Assembly (NCBI GenBank): GCA_030142905.1 | Contig: JASJOG010000547.1 | Location: forward strand, 54,433-118,432 | DNA from: Heliopora coerulea | Taxonomy: Eukaryota; Cnidaria; Anthozoa; Scleralcyonacea; Helioporidae | DNA: 64,000 nt | Direction: 5' to 3' | Part shown: positions 49,212 through 61,040 of the stretch, in pieces | Position numbering within the stretch: position 1 is the stretch's first letter | How the letters are laid out: the number at the start of each line of letters is the position of its first letter | The notes under the pieces: generated by a model | Seen by the model: only the letters and a program-made list of their open reading frames with translations | Told to the model about the DNA's origin: nothing | Databases searched by the model: none | Made by a program: the position numbers and the translations under genes

Positions 49212-50640
49212 TTGAATTTCAGTCTAAAATCATCAGTATCAATAACATATGAAAATAGTACACCAGACCACAGGTCTTCAGCTAATGAAGTACATTTTGA
49301 AGGTCTAGCTCTATTTTATGACTCTGCATCACCCCTGACAGCACTGCCTATCCCTCCTTCCACACCCACTGTGGTTGCTGATAATGATCCGATGAGTGAC
49401 AGCCCATCCAATCTACTAAAACCAATGCAAGGGGACCAGGTGGAGAACGATTTTCCAATGTCCTCAGTAACACTATTGGGCATGTCTTTCACACTGCCAT
49501 TGACCACTGCTTCTAGCATCAGCTCAGAATTGTCGATTGCCAACCACTGAAACGAAAATGCTGAATCAATGCCTACCTTTAATGACTTTGACTTCCCACA
49601 AAGAGAGTTTTTTTTTAAAAAAAAGTATAAATTCCAGGCATTGTGATTTCAAAGATGGCCCTGGCTGCACTATGTAGAAGAAAACAATGCCATGTTATGC
49701 CATGGAACTTCTGTCCACTGACAAAGGAAAAATGACATTCACCAAAACTGGATTTTTGGCTTGGAAAAAGGCTTCAAGAAGCACAAAAAGTCAACTTTCC
49801 ACAAGAATGCCTCATCAATGTTAAGTCCTGCCCTAATGACAAAAGATATCATAAAGCACTTGTCAGCTCAACATGAAAGAGAGAAAATGGTCAGATGAAG
49901 GAACTTTCTAAAAATATTATCAAGTGTTTGTGTTCTTACAACACCAGGTTTGCCATTGCACAGTCACAGTGATGACAACAATTCGAAATTGTACCCACTG
50001 CCAAGATGACCCCTAGCTTCTCCATTGGATTGAACACAAATATGTCCACAAGTACACATCCCATGAGATGCAGATTCTCAGAAATGTTGCAACAAATATC
50101 TGCAATTCTCCTTTTTTCAGCATCATGGCAGATGTAACAATTGACCTGACCAGTAGAGAGTAAGTTGTTATCTACTTCATCACAAGGACTTTATTGGGCT
50201 ACACAAAGTGGACAAAATCAATGCTGAAATCATCAGGGTGGTAATACTCAATGTGCTGGTGCAAATGAATCTTTCCATGAAAAATGCAGAGGGCAGTGGT
50301 ACAATGGGTGTAGCACAATGGCTAGAAGGAAAGGAGGGGTTACAGTTTTGGTTAAGGAGATTGAACCCAAAGCTTTCTACACACAATGCTATGGGCATAC
50401 CCTTACTCTTGCTTGTGCTGACACAATTAATCAGTGTAAGAATGTAACGGATGCCCTAGAGACTACCCATGAAACTACATGGTTGATGAGGAAGCCCACA
50501 AAAACATAAGATGACTCTGCCCAACTTGCTGGATTGTTCATGCATACTCGATGTACGGCATTATTAACAACTACAAGGAACTACAACAGCTATGGGAGTG
50601 GTAATGCAGATATCTTTCACCACTGTGACTAGGGTTTGAT
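49212..50640 (+). pseudogene. hAT transposase (ZMYM1-like), N-terminal and middle parts
   Basis: The frame 49212-49550 (Ser/Thr/Pro-rich) is probably the N-terminal leader. It is followed by degenerate sense with WLHY and C..C of a TTF-type finger, HKNASSMLSPALMTKDIIKH, LHKVDKINAEIIRV and QMNLSMKNAEGSG. Next comes EPKAFYTQCYGHTLTLACAD with TINQCKNV (the 'H.lnLa..d' hAT block). Many stops and frameshifts are present. It is cut by the Crypton-like copy and resumes at 52745. Confidence 0.7.
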
Positions 50641-50830
50641 TCCAGCTCCATGCAGTTATCTGATTAAAGTTACCTTTGGCACATGTGAGAACAGTGTTGT
50701 CCAGTTGACTCTGCCAAGTGTTGCAGGTTTTCTCTGGGTACTCTGGTTTCCTGTACTAACACTGGACCTCTAGGGAGAGTGGCTTGGGTAGCTGGTTGAG
50801 TTATCCAGTATAAACTAGAAATACGTATAC
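50620..50830 (+). mobile_element. Possible SINE-like repeat
   Basis: GGTTTGATTCC at 50634-50644 resembles a pol III B box. The following CTCTGGGTACTCTGGTTTCC is a motif I associate with dispersed invertebrate SINEs. Without a second copy in the window this is tentative. Confidence 0.35.
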
Positions 50831-51768
50831 ACAGCAAATCCTTGCCCACCCTTCCAATATATCTCTTGAGAACCCAAGTAACATTGATAATTTTTCAAAG
50901 TTGTCAAAAAGACAAATTGTCCTTATAACTGGAAGAGGTAATGCAATATTTGGCCACAAATATCAACAACCCAAACTGGAAATTATTTTACATTTAAACT
51001 TTATATTCTGTTTTATTAAAACAAACCTTTTGGTGAGAATAACCTTTAACAGTTGAATAAATGATAAGAGATCCATTCCGACAATTCTACTGCTTATTGA
51101 TTGATGTTTATAGCAAGACGCTGCATTAATTGGAATCTTGAGATATTTTGAGTCGTTTTCCATGAGGGATTTTTTATTAGATAGCCAGGCTTTCCATCTT
51201 AAAATTGGATCATTCTCAAAGGTTACCGGTAGGATATCAGCATCATGGACAGCTCACAAGTGAACATTTTTTTTGATATTTTTTGTCTTAAAAAAACTGA
51301 TAAATTCTATGTTATCTCGAAGTTAGTTAAAAATGTCTATTAGAAGATTTATGTTGACCAAAAATCAGAAAATATGAAAAGCAAACCTTGTGCAACTTTT
51401 GTCGAAAGAAGAATGAGAAGAGGGAAGTAAAGGACAAACTTTTTCCACAGTAAAACATCAAGAAAAAAGAAAAATGGCATACAAAACCTGGAACTCTTGT
51501 GTATTTTCAACTAAGCATTCAGTGGCACCTCAGTACAAAGGGTTTAACAGTAAATTTACAAAAAGACGACTTTAAACTTTCCTGAGAGATTTTAAAATCC
51601 TGATGAAAGCATTACTGGTAAAATATGGTAAAGGTAATCATGCACAAATCACTTTTAAAGCGAGAAAGACTGAAGCGGACAACTGTTTTGCTGAAGGATA
51701 ATTTGGTGAGCAAAAATAAGTAGCTTTGCAGCGAGTTACCTGGTGGCTGTTTACCTTGCATTTTTGTT

Positions 51769-52176
51769 TTGAGCCAAAAAATACATCCTAACCTCTTCAG
51801 TGGGGCGACATTTCATAGGGAAAAAATCCTGATCGAGGCGATGAAATCTTTTTGTGGAAAGCAGAGAAAGCATCCAAAGAGTGTCATGGCCTGGACAACT
51901 CTTCTGGATGATGAGTGTGCTATCCCACTTCTCAAACAATTAACCATGAATGCTGTCCGGTTAAATACTGCCAAATGTTCAAAAAGTAATCGTCCTATAG
52001 AGATGAATGAACCAGAATCTTCACTCTACTTTACCAATAAACACCAGCAAAATCCAGGTGATAATATTTGGTACAAGAAGTCGCCCTTAGGGAAGAATGA
52101 AGTCAGGAAGCTACTTTTGAAAGCTGCTCAAACCAGTTCCATTCACAGAAATTGTATATCAAATCTACGGAGCTAA
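51769..52176 (+). pseudogene. Crypton-type tyrosine recombinase (DUF3504-like) fragment, copy 2
   Basis: The 135-codon frame reads FHREKILIEAMKSFCGKQRK, then MNEPESSLYFTNKHQQNPGD and WYKKSPLGKNEVRKLLLKAA. In this copy the segments before and after AKCSK are in one frame. The HSVRRT-like Arg motif has decayed to SIHRNCIS. It lacks the catalytic tyrosine region. Confidence 0.6.
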
Positions 52177-52458
52177 CTTCGAGAACTGCTCTTTCAAGTC
52201 ATAAATTGTCCAGAGAATGAGGTGGCCCTCAAAAGCAAAGCCAGCCACAGGCACCAAGAAAGCAATTTCCTTTGCTGGTCTTAAATCATTTACTTGCTTC
52301 AATGTTCAAATAATGTAAACAACTTGCGAGATCCATACAAGGGAAAAAAGAATGAGACCAATTCAATTTGCTTGGATACGGTACCTAAGTATGGTTTGGT
52401 CAACAACATACCAGTCCCTGAGCTTGCACACAGTAATTTTGAGTGACCAGAATCCATG

Positions 52459-52460
<2 letters not shown>

Positions 52461-52491
<31 letters not shown>
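52461..52491. repeat. (TA)n microsatellite
   Basis: Thirty-odd bases of TA repeat, in the same relative place as 4396-4426 in the inverted copy. Confidence 0.95.
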
Positions 52492-52494
<3 letters not shown>

Positions 52495-52744
52495 ATACAT
52501 ACACAAAGTGAAAATTTTTCTCCCTAGTCACCATGCACATAACAGCATTCCATGCACATTTAGATTAGTACCCTCAGACCGCACTTTGCAAGGTGGGCAA
52601 GGGGATAAAGGTACTTTACTGTTAGAAGAATATAGTGACTCAGATGGACAGATTTCACTTTTGCATCTTGTTTGGTGCATGCATCTTGAAGTGCACAGAT
52701 GCACTAAGCTCTACCCTTCAGATGAAAGACCTGTCGGCATATGA

Positions 52745-53430
52745 GTGTGAAGGAATTGCTGATATGACAGTGAAGACTCTCGACAGCATGTAAAACTATG
52801 ACTCATTCCAACTGTTTTGGCAGACTGTCATGGCAAAGAGCCCCATCAAGGATTGAAGAATTTTCATTGGTACTGCACAAGGTGAATTTCCATCAGCTGT
52901 GGAGAATCATTTTTGGGCAGTATGCTATGAAGCTCTGGATCTGGTGACATCTTGTGTCAAAACTCGTTTCAATCAGGAAGACTACAGAATTCATTCTGCC
53001 TGTGAAAGTTTGCTTCTCAAAGCTGTTACTAGTGGTAATTTCAGTAGAGCTGGATACTATTGTTGAATTTCACAAGTCAGACTTTTCTCATGGGAGTCTG
53101 TGAATCCATCTTCAGATCTTGGGCAAAATTTACAAAGAAGGTCAAGCTATAGTCCATGATATATTTAAGTTCTGCTGTAACTTTACACCAGCAAAACTAT
53201 AAAACTGGTGAAGCTACTGATGACCATACCGGCTATGAAAGCTTCCAGCAAAAGGGCCTTCGGTACCCTGAGGTGCATAAAGACCTACCTCTACTAAAAT
53301 GTTTCAGGAGAATCTAAACAATCTGATGTCCACAAACACAGATTGGATCTCCTGGATCTTATGTCCATCACTCAGGATTTAGTGAATAGTTGTGAAGCTA
53401 GAATGTCCCTGTTTGGCTATTTTAGTTTGA
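52745..53430 (+). pseudogene. hAT transposase C-terminal part
   Basis: Degenerate sense includes FQLFWQTVMAKSPIKD, YEALDLVTSCVKTRFNQED and then SSKRAFGTLRCIKTYLYSTM with FQENLNNLM. The last is the hAT dimerisation block (ERsFS.L+rIKtyLRs.m...RL). It is followed by IPLLAMYS-type sense to the 3' end of the element at 53758. Confidence 0.7.
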
Positions 53431-53758
53431 TTAGATTATTTGAGAACTTTTTCTCACAAGTTTGTCTCTAAAGTTATTCCTCTTCTTGCTATGTACAGCT
53501 AGAGAACCTGCTGCATGATGTTTAGTTCTTCTTGGTTATGCAGAATGTAGCTTTAACTGATTGCTAAAATTAGTCAATATTTTCTTAATTTTCTGTTGTA
53601 TATTGTGTTTCCTTTACTTTTAAGTATTTTTGAAAATATTAAAACAAGAGGAAATTATGATCTCACAACTAATATAGTCATCAGTTTTCTTGTCCTTCTT
53701 GATGTTTATGCAATTTGCACAATGTACCCCCAACTCATTAAAGCTCGTGCCACCAGTG

Positions 53759-53766
53759 GTTATGAT
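53759..53766. other. 8-bp target-site duplication, right (GTTATGAT)
   Basis: Partner of 46649-46656. Confidence 0.75.
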
Positions 53767-54640
53767 GATAAATATAGCAAACCTGTGAAGATATACAGAG
53801 GTTCAGATGCTGTTCATAGGTTCATGGGAAAGATGTTAGATGAAGTTAAATGGTGTAATAATATCAAGGGAAGACATGATACTAACTGAGGAAAATATAA
53901 AAGGTTTTGGAACAGCTGATAAATGCCATATTTGTGATGAAAAATATTCTGAAAAAGACATTAAAGTCAAAGATCATTGTCATATTGCTGGGAAATACAG
54001 AGGTTCAGCTTGTCAAGATTGTAACATTAATTTCAGATTAACTGACAAGATACCTGGTATATTTCATAATTCGAGAGGTTGTTATGCAAGAAATAGGTAA
54101 ATTCAAAATGGGATTCTAAATAACATGGAAAAATATATGGCATCATTTTGGGTCATAGTCTTGTGTTTATTGATAGCTTTCAGTTTATGAGCACTATATA
54201 TATACGAAGCTCTTATGATTACATGGATAGCTTTGACAAGTTCAATGATACACAACTGCCTTCAAAAGATGATTTCTACAGCTTGATGAATGGTGAGCAT
54301 ATAACAAATGAAGACTACAAGCATGCTCAAAATATATGGAAAACATTAAAATTAAAAAATATGGGCCAATACCATGATTCATATTTGAAGGGTGAAGTCT
54401 TGTTGCTGGCTGATGTATTTGAAAACTTCAGAAAAACATGCTCACAGGATTACAAGCAAGACCCATGTCGTTATTTCACATCTGAAGGGTTATACTGGGA
54501 CTCCATGCTAAAAATGACCAACATCAATGTTTCAATTAATTGAAAAAGGAACGAGAGGTGGCATCAGTTACATAGCCAACCGAAACGGAAAACCAAACAA
54601 CAAATATATGAAGAAATATAATGAGAAAGCACTCTCGAGA
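53767..54640 (+). pseudogene. Old Polinton-type polymerase, part 3
   Basis: Three frames carry KPVKIYRGSDAVHRFMGKML, then KCHICDEKYSEKDIKVKDHC and HIAGKYRGSACQDCNINFRL (Cys/His block). Next come GHSLVFIDSFQFMS and QYHDSYLKGEVLLLADVFEN (Exo II and Exo III region, the usual Asp changed to Glu) and YFTSEGLYWDSMLKMTN. The sense ends after KGTRGGISYIANR near 54634, where inverted SINEs and a hAT element interrupt. Frameshifts are at about 53880, 54100 and 54540. Confidence 0.8.
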
Positions 54641-57235
54641 TGATAGATGAATGATCGTCAAGCTCTATCCTCAGAAAAATGATTTAACGCCCAATCTTCT
54701 GATGACTGGTGAGATGCTCTAACTCGGGGGGGCAACTAATTTTTACAAGGGGCCACACGAGAAACCTGAACTGTGTTGGAGGGCCCAACCAATGATAACT
54801 TTATTCTGCTCAATATTCATTTTCTCCCATTGTAAAAAGCAGTAAATTATACTATATTTTGGCTGCTACTGGTTATAAGAAGAATATGGATATTCTGTAA
54901 ATATTTATATAAATTTATGAAATTGTGGTGTAAGTCAAATGGCAAAATACTCCTATAAAAGTAATAAACAGTAAAAACAAAAACAATGATTGTTTCAAGT
55001 GTTTCATTTTATTTTTAACTAAAACTTTTTTTAACTTAATCTTCACAAACACTGACAAGGTGTTTTGCAGTGTTAAAGATGTGCAATTGATGAACTTTAT
55101 AAAAAAAGAAATACATGTTCAGTGAGAGAAATCCAGTCTGGCCTGGGCTTCAACAAGTGCATTAAAATCTGGCTGAATGACTGAGGTGGATATGTGAAGG
55201 ACAGCTGAGAGGTGATCATCAGTGATAGAGGATCTGTATCTTGATTTGTTGAACTTCATCACTGAGAATGTCTGTTCACATACATAGGTAGATCCAAAGA
55301 GGACTAGAATCTTTTGAGCATGCCTCCTAAGGTGTGGAAAGTTCTCCTCTTTGAGAAGAGTAAAAATCCAGTAGTGAGACTGACTTAAAGTGCTCTGCCA
55401 AAAGTGTGTTAGACTGCAGGTCAATGAGTTCCATCTGAACATCACTGGGTGAATTATCCACAATGCAGGTGAAGGGAGAGGAAACCATGTACATTTCACT
55501 TTCAACTGTTTTAAAGTCTTGAAATCACCTTGGAAACTCACTATGCAGTGCTTCTAACGTTGATGAGTACTTGTGGAGGTGATCAGTTGATGGTGTGGCT
55601 TCCTTCAGTGTTGGCGAGTGGGGGAGAATGTTGTCCTTCATTTGGCTTGAGAGAAGCTGCAACTTTCTCATGAAAGCCTTCACTGCACTGTACATTTCAT
55701 GCACAAAAAGGCCCTTGCACTGCAGTTTGACATTTAGTTCATTCATTAGTGCAGTCACATCAACAGCAAAACTTAGGTCTGCCAGCCAGTCAGTGTCTGA
55801 AAGCTGTGGGATGTCATTTCCTTTCTTCACACAGAACTCCTGAAGTGTTGACATTTTTCAGCACTTTGCCCAGGCTGAGCTACCTGACAGCTGTGTGGTA
55901 GCTTATGTCACAGTGTTCATTCTCATTTTCCTCCAAAAGTGCAACAAACTGTCTGTGATTCAATGCTCTTGCCCTGATGAAGTTAACTATTTTAGTTACA
56001 ACATCAATAACATGGTTCATTTTTAACACTGACTTACACAACACCTCCTGATGTAAAATACAATGCAAAAATGTCAATTTCTGCTCAGGGTTCATTTCTG
56101 TCACTTTATCCTGCATTCTTTTCAAAAGTCCAACATTTTTCCCTGTCAGATTTGGACAACCATCTGTTGTCACACCAGCCAGTATTTCCCATTCAAGTTC
56201 CAACTTGTCCAAACATGCATTTACCTCCGTGAACAAATTACTCCCAGTTGTGGTCCCTTTCATTGACTGCATAGATGCCAGCTCCTCCATGATTTTGAAG
56301 TCTGCAGTTATCCCATGTAAGAAGATGAGTAGCTGGGCAGTGTCACGTACATTGCAGCTCTCATCCAAAGCCAAGGAAAAATAGACAAAGTTGATTGCTC
56401 TGTTCTTCAGCTGAAGCTCCAAATTTTCCACGATGTCCTCAACTCTTCTCGTTACAGTGTGTCAGGAGAGGGGCATGTCCGCAAATGCGCCTTTTTCTCC
56501 GGGCATATTAGTTCTGCAGAATCCACCAAACACTCCTTGATTAACTCTCCTTCAGAAAATGGCTTACTTTTTCTGGCGATTTTGTTAGATATGACATAAC
56601 TTGTCTTGACAGCCACATATCTGGGTGTGCAACGTTTTGTAAAAAATTCTTGTTGGTTATGCAGTTTAGCTAACAAAGTATTCGACTCCCTTGCGTGCTC
56701 TTCATCAGACAAGTTCTTGTATTTCTCCTCGTGTTTGGTCACGTAGTGGCGATTCAAATTGTATTCCTTGAACACAGCGACCTGTGTACCACAAACTAAG
56801 CACACCGCTTTACCTTTGACTTCTGTGAATAAATATTTAACAGTCCATGTCTTGTTGAAAATGCAGCATTCAGCATCAATTTTTCTTTTTTTGGCATGAG
56901 CTGACATTTTGAGGGCTAACTGGCCAGCATCACTTGTGTCTGTTCACACATGCACGTCATGTAAATAAAACAAAAATGGCACGATTTTCAAAATAGAAGC
57001 AACACAATTGTATAGCATGAACATCATAATTTATATTATATAATATTTTTTCATTTATGTTCTGATTGACCTCACACTCATGCAGGCCAGATGTGGCCCG
57101 CAGCCTGTAAGATGCTGAGGTAAGTGGAAGCCACTATATGGGTTTGATCCCCGTCTGGGGCTCAGAAATTGTTTTTTTTTGAGGATAGAGCTTGACGACT
57201 GTTCATCTATCATCTCAAGATATCTCCAAGCTCTC
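54640..57235. mobile_element. hAT transposon (BED/GTF2IRD2-type) bounded by inverted SINEs
   Basis: A minus-strand hAT transposase (55119-56907) lies between two SINE segments in opposite orientation: 54640-54730 on minus and 57110-57235 on plus, sharing GAGGATAGAGCTTGACGA and CATCTATCATCTC. Left AGATGCTC and right AGATGCTG next to the hAT ends may be an imperfect 8-bp duplication. Inner ends contain GGGGCCACACG and GATGTGGCCCGC. The whole block interrupts the old polymerase gene. Confidence 0.6.
55119..56907 (-). pseudogene. hAT transposase with BED-type finger, frameshifted
   Basis: The N-terminus MSAHAKKRKIDAECCIFNK precedes a BED-like finger (GKAVCLVCGTQVAVFKEYNL then H..TKH). The catalytic middle includes LALDESCNVRDTAQLLIFLH and VTTDGCPNLTGKNVGLLKRM. 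The C-terminal dimerisation block is GSTYVCEQTFSVMKFNKSRY and SSITDDHLSAVL. Breaks near 56450, 55870 and 55430 divide it into pieces. It resembles the GTF2IRD2/ZBED group of hAT-derived proteins. Total length is about 590 residues, normal for hAT. Confidence 0.85.
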
Positions 57236-57239
57236 ACAC

Positions 57240-58303
57240 TTCTACTGTAAAATATAAATTTCATATCATGTATCTCAATGCCAACAATCTGTACAGCTGG
57301 GCTATAAGTCAATATTTACCTTCAGGTGGATTTAGATGGATACCAGAAAAAGAGATTAATAATTTGGATTTAGCAAAAAACGATTGATGTGAGAAGTTGA
57401 TTTAGAGTATGTGAAAGAATTACAAGAGTTACACAATGCAAATCAAGGTGAATGACAAAATGCTTTCAGAATATTTCAACAAGATAAATACAATATATCC
57501 ATCAAGCAAGTTCACAAGTTAACTCAACTTGAATGATAAGACAGAATATGTACTGAATTACAGAAAATTACCATTGTACATCGATTTAGGATTGAGTGTC
57601 AAAAGGATACATAGAGTATTAGAATTCAATCAGTCAGCTTGGCTTAAGCAGTGTATCCATTTCAACACCCAAATGAGAACTAATGCAGAAAACGCATTTG
57701 AAAAAATTTCTTCATGCTCATAAACAACCTGAGAAAAAGAGTAGATGTGACAGTGATTGGTGAAAAGAAATGATTGAAATTAGCAGCCAAGCCTACTTTT
57801 GTATGCAGTAAGATATTTAATGAAAACCTCGTAGTAGTGCATAAGATCACATAAACAGGCCGGCATATGTGGGTATGTGCATCTTAGATCTTTCCAAGAT
57901 GCTAATGTAGGACTTCTATTATAATTGTACCAAACAAAGCAAAATGATTATTTACTAACACTGATAGTCTTCCATTTGAAATTGAAACTAAAGATGTTTA
58001 CAAAGACTGCTGGAATGACAAAAATAAATTTGACAATAGTGATTATCCTGAAAGTTCAAAGACAAGGTTTCTGGAATTCCAATCACTGAATTTATTGTTT
58101 TGAGATAAAAAATGTATTCCTATATGAAAGATAATGATAAAGAATGCCATTAAGAAAACCATCAAACATGAAAATTATAAAGACATACTGTTAAATAACA
58201 AACAAATGTTGCATACAATGAAAACAATCTGAAGCCAAAATTTCACCAAGCTGTTTTGATGATAAGGGATACATATTAGAAAATGGTACAGAATCATAAA
58301 ACC
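57240..58303 (+). pseudogene. Old Polinton-type polymerase, part 4 (palm and C-terminus)
   Basis: LNANNLYSWAISQYLPSGGF is motif A with the catalytic Asp changed to Asn. The frame 57529-57723 holds LNDKTEYVLNYRKLPLYIDL-type sense with SVKRIHRVLEFNQSAWLKQC. Later broken sense includes NTDSLPFEIET (motif C) near 57958, then KTIKHENYKDILLNNKQM. A final CFDDKGYILENGTES ends at about 58303. Motif B is disrupted. Heavy decay is consistent with a far older element than the Polinton at 9459-35987. Confidence 0.75.
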
Positions 58304-59095
58304 AAAAATTAAATTAACTATTTTATTAATATATTGGTATCGATTATATGGAGAAAATATTAACTTAATTTATAAGATCCTATTTTGTGAAAATCCCTAA
58401 TTAGAATGAAGTGTTGACCCTCTTTATCATAAGTATGCAAAGGGGTGGACAATATAGACACACTGAAGGTGGCCCATACATAAACCTCCAGAGTTCATCA
58501 CAAGCAACAGGTCTTTCTGTAAAGTCTATTTTGTGGGTCTTTTGAATAGCTTTTTTATCGATATTTTAAATTATTGGTTTTCCATCCCTTTCAGGGGTTT
58601 ACTCTGCTAATGATCTCGATCACTATGTTCTTTAACCTGGTAAACCCCATACAGATGGGCAGCCCATAATTCTAAGGATAATAGACCCAGCAGTTGAAGT
58701 CATACAGCTGGCAAATTAGTTGGGTTCTCCTTTTCAGTGAAAATTTTTGCCAAAGTGTGCTCACACCCTAAACACAGTTTTCATGGCATTTATCCATCTG
58801 TCAGAAAACTGTGCTCATACCCCCAAGTGCTACACTAATATAGTTGGCCAGCAGTTGACTTCCATCCTTATAGGCCCACACATCTCAGCATTTCTCCAAC
58901 AAAAACAAGGAGCATATAGACTCCTATTTTATCGAAAAATTATTAGCTGGTGTGGCTCATCACAGCAAGATTGGGATGCCACTAATAAACCCTGGAAACC
59001 CCCTAGGGACCATGAGTCCAATCTGTATACATACCGCTTCTTCACTCTGAAAATTATGCAAATACAAGCAATTTGAATATTATTACTCGGATAAG
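58304..59095. other. No gene recognised
   Basis: A 109-codon frame at 58747-59076 shows no recognisable motif and repeats AAACTGTGCTCA-like words. I see no structural RNA or terminal repeat. It may be the remaining right side of the old Polinton. Confidence 0.4.
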
Positions 59096-59440
59096 ATCTA
59101 AACAAGCTTCCATCAATACCATAATACTCTCCCTAATCAATAATTAATGATTAACTGTATCAGATGCACTGCCAAATTCTATGAATATTCCACAAGAAAT
59201 GTCTCGTTTGTCTATTTCCCTTTGAATTTTATCAACCGTAAAAAAAATAGCATAGTCTGTTGAATGTTCGTTACAAAGTCTAACAATCTCTTGGGCATTG
59301 ATTTTTCCAAGAGTTTGTTTAAAATAGCAAGTAGAGAAATGGGGTGGTAGTTACTTGAAAGAAACTGGGTGTCTTTTTACACATAGGAATTACATTTGAT
59401 AATTTTAAGTTATCTGAAACTATACCAAGTGGCACTGAAT
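59096..59440 (-). pseudogene. LINE reverse transcriptase fragment (CR1/Jockey-like)
   Basis: The minus-strand sense reads EHSTDYAIFFTVDKIQREID and CGIFIEFGSASDTVNH. It corresponds to RT motif A (FLDFSKAFDTVNH) with the first catalytic Asp changed to Glu. A preceding LPPHFSTCYFKQTLGK-like stretch is its upstream part in a shifted frame. Only about 110 residues of a LINE ORF2 remain. Confidence 0.65.
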
Positions 59441-59949
59441 GACATCTCTTAGGGCTTAGCCATGATTACTCTGTGTATTTTCATAGGGGCGTCAGAAGGT
59501 TAGTAAGGGTGGGATGACACTTGCATTGTACTCTCCCAGAGGTGGTTTTCAAACTCTAGTTTCCTGAAACATACACTTTCCATATCCAATTTCAGATGTG
59601 ACCATTATGACCTACTAGTTTCTAGCCCTCCCTATGCACTCTCCCTTTTTTTACAAATAACATACCTGTGGTATTTTAGGCCAAAATTACCCTAATATTT
59701 ACACCATACATAAAGGGTGCAAGGTCTAGAGTAGCTTATTCCCTCCTATGCACAGTAATAAATAAGCTCAAACGTCTGCTCAAATAGAATGAAGGAAATG
59801 CTTTAGCAGGGTTTTGAATGATTAAGATAATAAAAACCACTAATATATTTTACCTCCATCAAACTATTATCCTTCTTTGTCCCCATGTTAACTTGTTGAT
59901 GATGTTTTAATGACAAATAAAAAATGTCGTGACTGACCACAAAACTGAA

Positions 59950-60300
59950 CAACTATGCACATTTAAAAAACTGGCCTAGAAATTTCCAAAGACATTTCTT
60001 CTGTGTTCTGAACTGAGACAAAAGTCGTTGGCACATTCATCTTTATGCACATGGAGGACAAGGTCATTCAAGTTGTGTCTGGCCCATGGTAGTCCAAAGA
60101 TAAGTTTTCACAATGTGAAGGGCGGAGAAACATCTCTCATTCATACCATTTGTAGCTGGGGCAACAAGAACTAAGACCAAAATCTTAACTACCTCCATCA
60201 AGCCTGGAGGACTTTTGTTGTTAAAGTGTGTCTTCAAGAGCAACAGCTGTGACCTGAGGAGTGGTTCATCATTATAGCACTCTTCTGTAGTATATGTATT
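59950..60300 (-). pseudogene. hAT transposase C-terminal fragment
   Basis: Sense on the minus strand includes PPGLMEVVKILVLVLVAPAT, then NERCFSALHIVKTYL and MGQTQLNDLVLHVHKDE. This is the hAT dimerisation signature. The fragment is directly left of the Ty3/gypsy remnant and probably truncated by it. Between 59440 and 59950 nothing was recognised. Confidence 0.65.
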
Positions 60301-60529
60301 AGTTAAATATTGATTATAATTTATGTGGAACTGATGACCACAAAGACATAAAAACAGTAACTTGGAAGGTGTAAAATAGAGTGTTGAGATTTTAGTTAAA
60401 AGAAATAAACATAAGTAAGAATCAAAATATTACATTGGTGACAAGGATGGGATGCCAATAAACACGTTGAGATGGCTGAATCTAATGCTGAACAGCAAGT
60501 GGAGCCAGAACCAGTCCAAGTAGATTAAA

Positions 60530-61040
60530 ATGGCACAATCTGCCTCTGTCTATCCTTTGCTGCAATTTAACCCGGATCCCAAAGTGGGAGCAGGTTTAAC
60601 AACTCATCGGAATAACTGTATGGCAGATTACAAAATGTATATCATTGCCTGTGGAGTAACAAATGGAAAGTGTAAGCCAGACCTGGAATATAAGACACAG
60701 GAACTGAAGATGATTACTATCTCGCCAAAGCACCTAAGCTATGAAATCTATTGTTTTAGACAAGGTAAGCAAGAAACTCTTGATCAGTTCTACACTCAGC
60801 TTAGGGCATTTACTCCAACATGTGAGTTTCTGAACATCGATTTTGAAGTTGAAAAACAAATTAAAATTGAAGGGATATCATCATGAATTACAACCTTGCT
60901 GCAATGCTCATAGATGGCTGTAGTGGTGAACAAAGTGCTTACCAAGTGGAAGAAGCAAATCGCTAAAATGTGGACATTGTGGAGGAATACCCTCATGATG
61001 GAAACTGTCCCACTAAAGGAAAACAATGCCGATGTCACAG
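60530..61040 (+). pseudogene. Ty3/gypsy gag fragment
   Basis: The frame 60530-60886 contains YEIYCFRQGKQETLDQFYTQ and FEVEKQIKIEGISS. The sense continues in other frames with YNLAAMLIDGCSGEQSAYQV and a zinc-knuckle-like PHDGNCPTKGKQC. This matches the C-terminal half of Ty3/gypsy Gag. The preceding sequence ending ACATTGGTGACAAGGATGG looks like the end of an LTR plus primer-binding region. No protease or polymerase follows. Confidence 0.75.

Larger units (their letters stand above)
51350..52610 (+). mobile_element. Crypton-like repeat, copy 2
   Basis: The inverted counterpart of 4275-5790, sharing the AAATTTTTCTCCCTAGT and TTAGTACCCTCA blocks at its right end. It sits inside the hAT transposase coding region, so it arrived after the hAT element or travelled with it. 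The 5' part is better preserved than in copy 1. Confidence 0.65.
46657..53758 (+). mobile_element. hAT transposon (ZMYM1-like transposase) with nested insertions
   Basis: It is flanked by GTTATGAT. The ends CATAGACAGCATGAGC and (complement of the right) CACTGGTGGCACGAGC match at 10 of 16 positions, and a G-rich GAGT.GGGGGT block follows in both. The interior encodes a hAT transposase in two plus-strand halves. Inside it lie a Penelope-like cluster (46836-48652) and a Crypton-like copy (51350-52610). Confidence 0.7.
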
